Source: Burkholderia diffusa | GTDB lineage: Bacteria > Pseudomonadota > Gammaproteobacteria > Burkholderiales > Burkholderiaceae | NCBI RefSeq assembly: GCF_902499115.1 | Contig: NZ_CABVPN010000025.1 | Span: 61,605-125,604 of the forward strand | Length of the DNA stretch: 64,000 nt | Direction of reading: 5' to 3' | Shown: piece by piece, positions 60,653 through 64,000 of the stretch | Layout: each line of letters opens with the position of its first letter | Position numbering within the stretch: position 1 is the first letter of the stretch | The notes under the pieces: generated by a model | What the model was told of the DNA's origin: nothing | Databases searched by the model: none | What the model saw: the letters and a program-made list of their open reading frames with translations, nothing else | Program-made: the position numbers and the translations under genes

Positions 60653-61153
60653 ATGAAATTCGCGATCCAGGCCGCCCTGGCCGCCGTTTGCGTGACGACC
60701 GCCGCCGCCTGCGCGGCGGGGCCCGCATCGGCGCCCGCCGTGCCGGCCGAATCGATCAAGATGTTCCCGCAGCCGGCGGCTGGCCAGCAGCGCGCGGTGA
60801 TCGCGCTGCCCGCGCTCGAGAACGAAGGCGATGCGCGCGTCGAGCTGATGATCGGCAAGATGCTGCAGACCGACTGCAACCAGCAATGGTTCGGCGGCGA
60901 GTTGACCGCAGAGGACGTGAAGGGCTGGGGCTACACGTACTACCGGCTGACCGACGTGAAGGGGCCGGCATCGACGCTGATGGCCTGCCCGGGCCAGGCG
61001 CCGCAGCAGCGCTTCGTGCAAGTGCGCGGTGACGGCCAATTGCTGCGCTACAACAGCCGCCTGCCGCTCGTCGTGTACGTGCCGGACGGTTTCGACGTGC
61101 GCTACCGCGTGTGGCATGCGTCGAAGGACGTGCAGCACGCCGTCACGCAGTAA
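60653..61153 (+). CDS. eco: Ecotin, periplasmic serine-protease inhibitor
   Basis: 166 residues with a signal peptide ending PASAPAVPAE. Ecotin marks are IKMFPQPAAGQQRAVIALPA, the reactive loop STLMACPG with P1 Met, and the C-terminal dimer arm RYNSRLPLVVYVPDGFDVRY. It inhibits trypsin-fold proteases such as neutrophil elastase, protecting the cell from host or other foreign proteases. AGGAGC precedes ATG 60653. Confidence 0.95.
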   Translation: MKFAIQAALAAVCVTTAAACAAGPASAPAVPAESIKMFPQPAAGQQRAVIALPALENEGDARVELMIGKMLQTDCNQQWFGGELTAEDVKGWGYTYYRLTDVKGPASTLMACPGQAPQQRFVQVRGDGQLLRYNSRLPLVVYVPDGFDVRYRVWHASKDVQHAVTQ

Positions 61154-61234
61154 CGCACCGACCGGCGCGGTCATGCGGGGCGCTTGCCGCTGCGCGGCCG
61201 CCCGGTCTTGCGGGCTTCTCTCCGGAGCCCGTCA

Positions 61235-61495
61235 CTATCCGCCGCTCGCATCCGCGAGCGCCGGCCATGCGGCCAGCGCGGTTTGCGCGACCGCCTCCAC
61301 ATCGCGACGGCTCGCGCCGTGGCGCGTCTGAATCGCCATCCCCTGTTGGACCGTCACGGAGTAGCGCGCGATCGCATCGAAGTTCGCGTGCGCGGAGAGC
61401 TCGCCGGTTACCACGCCTTCGCCAAGCCGCGCGCGTAATGCGGCGACCGTCTGCTTGCGCATCGCGATCAGCGTTTGCCGTACCGCACCGCTAAA
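61235..61495 (-). pseudogene. Remnant: C-terminal part of a TetR/AcrR regulator
   Basis: The frame from about 61495 to TAG at 61235 reads AMRKQTVAALRARLGEGVV, then IARYSVTVQQGMAIQTRHGA and DVEAVAQTALAAWPAL. This is the normal end of a TetR family ligand domain (pattern TVQQG-M-S-x-Q-A-R-x-GA). The N-terminal helix-turn-helix and about half the protein are missing. It is joined back to back with an SDR remnant at 61480-61495. Confidence 0.7.
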
Positions 61496-61741
61496 TGCAG
61501 GGGCTTGCGCACGATCTCGGCGCGTACGGCATCACGGTCAATCTCGTGCATTAGGGGGCGACCGATACCGACATGAATCCGGCCGATGGTGAGCACACCG
61601 CCGCACAACGTTCGCGGATGGCGGTTCCGCAGTACGGCAAGGCCGAGGATGTGGCGGCGCTCGTCGCGCTCGTCGTCGGGCTGGAAGGGCAGGTCAATCA
61701 ACGGGACGGAGTTGGCGACCGACGGCGGCGCGAATGTGTAA
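61480..61741 (+). pseudogene. Remnant: C-terminal part of an SDR oxidoreductase, stop and frameshifts
   Basis: The plus strand reads GLAHDLGAYGITVNLVH, a TAG stop, then GATDTDMNPADGEHTAAQRS and PQYGKAEDVAALVALVVG. After a shift it ends SINGTELATDGGANV with TAA near 61740. This is the C-terminal third of an SDR dehydrogenase (the A-x-x-L-G-x-x-x-I-T-V-N, G-x-T-D-T-D-M-N, and final DGG segments). At least one stop and one frameshift disable it. The catalytic Tyr and the NAD motif are gone. Confidence 0.75.
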
Positions 61742-61784
61742 GGGGCGATGGCCGGTGCGACCCGATCGGACGGTGTGACGTTGA

Positions 61785-62129
61785 CTACGGGCAGCCGAGC
61801 TGCCGATGCTCGACCTCCAGATCGGCTCGTTTGTCGTAAGCACGCAGCTCGTTGCGCGGCTTGCCGTCCGGGCCGATGCCGCGCACGACCTTGTGGCCGC
61901 GGTCCGGCGCATGTTTGACGGCATCGATGCCGGCGGCCAGTTCGCTGCAGCGAGCAACGGTCGACGCGCGTTCCGGGCGGCGTGTTGCCGCATCAGCGAC
62001 GTTGGCGACGCCTGGGCTGACGTATCGCTGCTTCGGCGTCGCCGTGCCGGTCGTGCTTGCGATATCGGCGGCATTCGCCGTGCAGATCAGCGCCGACGAC
62101 ATGGCCAGGGCCGCGAGTGTTTGAGTCAT
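61785..62129 (-). CDS. Small exported hypothetical protein
   Basis: 114 residues. A signal peptide ends ICTANAAD. The mature part has no recognised domain; it contains two cysteines (VARCSELAAGI and the final QLGCP) that could form a disulfide, and ends DKRADLEVEHRQ. The start is ATG 62129 (MTQTLAALAMSSAL). The segment 62130-62351 between it and the next gene is AT-richer and shows no gene; it should contain both promoters. Confidence 0.7.
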   Translation of the reverse strand: MTQTLAALAMSSALICTANAADIASTTGTATPKQRYVSPGVANVADAATRRPERASTVARCSELAAGIDAVKHAPDRGHKVVRGIGPDGKPRNELRAYDKRADLEVEHRQLGCP

Positions 62130-62351
62130 GGTCGAGGTCCGGGTGCGGATGAAGGTTCGGGATTCTACGTAATCTACGGTACATGTCGATTGCGCCAGGT
62201 CCGGGTGCGATCGCATGTCGCATGTCGTCGTGATGACGCGGCGATGAATGGAAGAGGATAACGAAATATTTCACAGGTGAAATGCGGAATTCATTTACAA
62301 AGTGATCAAGCGTACTTACGATGACGCCAATTTGGGCTAGCGGAACTTCGT

Positions 62352-63734
62352 ATGCGTACAGTCGATCGGGCGACGTTTGCCGCGCTCTGCCTTTGTCTTG
62401 CCGCATGTGGCGGCGGTGACGACAACGCTGCCGCAGGCGCGCAGACCGTTGCGGGCACATCGACATCGTCCGGCGCACCTGCCGGTGCTGCATCCGGCGC
62501 AGCGGCTTCATCGACGAGTTCCGGCAGCCCGGCGTCGACCGCCGGGGCGACCGGTACGGCGTCCGGTGCGACGCTTCTGCCTTCCAATGGCACCAAACCC
62601 GTTCTCGTCGCCGATGTGACGGTTTTCCCGGCCGCCGATGGCAGCGACCAGGCCGACGCGTTGCAGAAAGCCTTCGACAGCCTGCGTGCCGGCCAACGCC
62701 TGGTCATCGCACCGGGACGCTACGTCGTCGGGCATTCGCTTGCCGTGACGGTGCCCCAGGCGGTGATTTCCGGATACGGCGCGACGCTGGCCGCCACGAA
62801 TCCGGCCGACCAGACGATCGTGATGAGCGGCGCCGGTTCGACGCTCGTCGGCGTGACGCTGGCCGGCACCGGCACGACGCGCCTCACGACGCCCGAGTCG
62901 ACGAAAGTCGAGGTGACGGGCTCGGACGTTCAGGTGCTCGGCGTGACGATCCGGGGCGGCGCGAGCGCCGGAATCTTCGTGTTCGGCGGCAACGGTATCG
63001 CGATCGTGGGCAATACCGTTCAGGCGACGCTGGCCGACGGCATCCATACGACTTACGGTTCGACCAACGTGCTGGTGCAGAACAATACGGTGGCCGGCAC
63101 CGGTGACGACCTGATCGCCGTGGTCAGCTATCTCGGCGAGGGCCGCCTGAGCAACAACGTGCTGATCGACCATAACGCGGTGTCGGGCAACGCGTGGGGG
63201 CGCGGCATCACCGTCGTTGGCGGGCAGGCGGTAACGATCTCGAACAATACGGTCGACGGCGTCGAGAAGGCGGCGGGAATTCTGGTCGCACAGGAGGACA
63301 GCTGGAAAACCTACGGGTCTTCGAACGTCGTCATCACGGGCAATACCGTGACCAACATCCAGACCGCGAACGTGAACAACGGGCTGCAGCCGACGCAGCA
63401 GGGCGCGATCGAGCTGGATACATGGTCGGGAACCGTGTCGGATGTCACCGTGGCGGACAACCGCGTGTCGGGCTCCGGCTATGCGGGTTTCCGGGCGTAC
63501 GGGAACGTGTGTTCGTTCAGTGTGACGGGCAACACGTTCTCGTCGATTGCCGGCTTGCCGGTCTGGCTGTTGACGAATGGTTGCGCGGCGAACCAGATCG
63601 TCGTCGATGCGAATCGGCTCGGGGACGGCAGTCTGCTGGCGCTGCCGGCCGGGGCGTCGCCGACGGGGACGTTTACCGTGACGGGCGCGAATGCGAGTCT
63701 GATGCCGCAGGTCAGGACCGGATTGATGCAGTGA
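62352..63734 (+). CDS. Lipoprotein with right-handed parallel beta-helix
   Basis: 460 residues. The lipobox LAAC (Cys19) is followed by a Ser/Thr/Ala/Gly-rich linker to about residue 80. A pectate-lyase-3/NosD-type beta-helix follows, with repeating NNTV/GNTV turns (IVGNTVQATLADGIHTTYG, VLVQNNTVAGTGDDLI, AVTISNNTVDGVEKAAGI, VVITGNTVTNIQ). It starts with the GSDQADALQKAFDSL segment seen in many such enzymes. It is probably a surface polysaccharide lyase, hydrolase or binding protein; no catalytic residues can be assigned with confidence. Confidence 0.85.
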   Translation: MRTVDRATFAALCLCLAACGGGDDNAAAGAQTVAGTSTSSGAPAGAASGAAASSTSSGSPASTAGATGTASGATLLPSNGTKPVLVADVTVFPAADGSDQADALQKAFDSLRAGQRLVIAPGRYVVGHSLAVTVPQAVISGYGATLAATNPADQTIVMSGAGSTLVGVTLAGTGTTRLTTPESTKVEVTGSDVQVLGVTIRGGASAGIFVFGGNGIAIVGNTVQATLADGIHTTYGSTNVLVQNNTVAGTGDDLIAVVSYLGEGRLSNNVLIDHNAVSGNAWGRGITVVGGQAVTISNNTVDGVEKAAGILVAQEDSWKTYGSSNVVITGNTVTNIQTANVNNGLQPTQQGAIELDTWSGTVSDVTVADNRVSGSGYAGFRAYGNVCSFSVTGNTFSSIAGLPVWLLTNGCAANQIVVDANRLGDGSLLALPAGASPTGTFTVTGANASLMPQVRTGLMQ

Positions 63735-63923
63735 CGGGGCGGTGAGGCTGCAAGGCGGGTGGGTGTTGTGTGGCAAAGCCCGAACGTAGGTGGTCGCGGC
63801 CGAACAGGGGACCAGGCGCGAACTTGCACGAATCAGTGCCCGGATGCAGCAAATGCGGGCGATGCGGGTTTCAGGTACGACTCGACCGCCCGAATGCGTT
63901 CTTGGTATGGATACATGGACTTT

Positions 63924-64000
63924 GAGCCTATCCAGTCTTTTGTGTGTGAGGCATAAACTGACGGCCAAGGAGCCACTTTTATGCCACGCAAACGCAAGGA
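63924..64000 (+). other. Possible left end of another insertion sequence with start of a gene
   Basis: GAGCCTATCCAGTCTTTTGT begins at 63924 and resembles terminal repeats of some IS256-type elements. A ribosome site AAGGAG and an ATG at 63981 (MPRKRK...) follow. The gene is cut off by the window after six codons, so the identity is a guess. The interval 63735-63923 shows no supported gene. Confidence 0.35.

Overview
The window is a GC-rich stretch of beta-proteobacterial chromosome, most likely Burkholderia (B. cepacia complex or a close relative, main chromosome). The assignment is inference from gene content: a fused hemD-hemX gene in a ppc/hemC/hemDX/hemY block, a Burkholderia-type general porin, metG next to apbC, a hisJQMP-type transporter, and a type VI secretion (T6SS) effector island. 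I saw no rRNA, tRNA or CRISPR array.

Layout. 1-1664: tail of an unidentified gene, then an IS3-family (IS150-group) element that sits exactly in the loop of the metG terminator. 1709-13151: housekeeping genes (metG, an OmpA-type lipoprotein, apbC, a degenerate SodC-like lipoprotein, dcd, an Orn/Lys/Arg decarboxylase, a LprI-type protein, a HAD hydrolase, argH). 13263-15284: a fimbrial usher remnant and a divergent XRE regulator/methyltransferase pair around a palindromic operator candidate. 15433-22819: ppc, divergent from the heme operon hemC-hemDX-hemY. 22925-26631: a catabolic operon (aldehyde dehydrogenase, SDR dehydrogenase, MFS transporter) preceded by a 49-bp tandem array of hairpins. 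27042-32263: ppa, a GIY-YIG protein with a histone-H1-like tail, a GH3 glycosidase remnant, a COG3146 acetyltransferase-like protein, nadE and glnB/glnK. 32405-39946: porin with a structured leader, LysR regulator, GNAT, polar amino-acid ABC transporter, pirin-like protein lacking two metal ligands. 40017-46748: Spy/CpxP-like protein divergent from a two-component system, a small Cas2/SinR-like protein, and a nitrate/sulfonate-type ABC transporter without a binding protein.

47131-53675 is the most interesting segment: a T6SS effector island. It has a strong candidate promoter with a hairpin at the predicted mRNA 5' end, a VgrG with a C-terminal lipase domain, an exported ankyrin-repeat protein as candidate immunity protein, an Eag-type (DUF1795/DcrB-like) chaperone, a prePAAR/PAAR membrane effector with a C-terminal toxin domain I cannot name, and a small overlapping gene as its candidate immunity protein. 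There are no structural T6SS genes in the window, so these would be cargo for an apparatus encoded elsewhere.

53837-64000 holds two paralogous lipoproteins, otsA with a small P-loop NTPase, a DHA2-type MFS pump, several small envelope proteins, ecotin, a TetR/SDR pair reduced by deletion to two facing 3' ends, a beta-helix lipoprotein, and the start of what may be another insertion sequence. At least five gene remnants and one complete IS show that intergenic regions here have been remodelled by insertion and deletion while the core gene order stayed intact.
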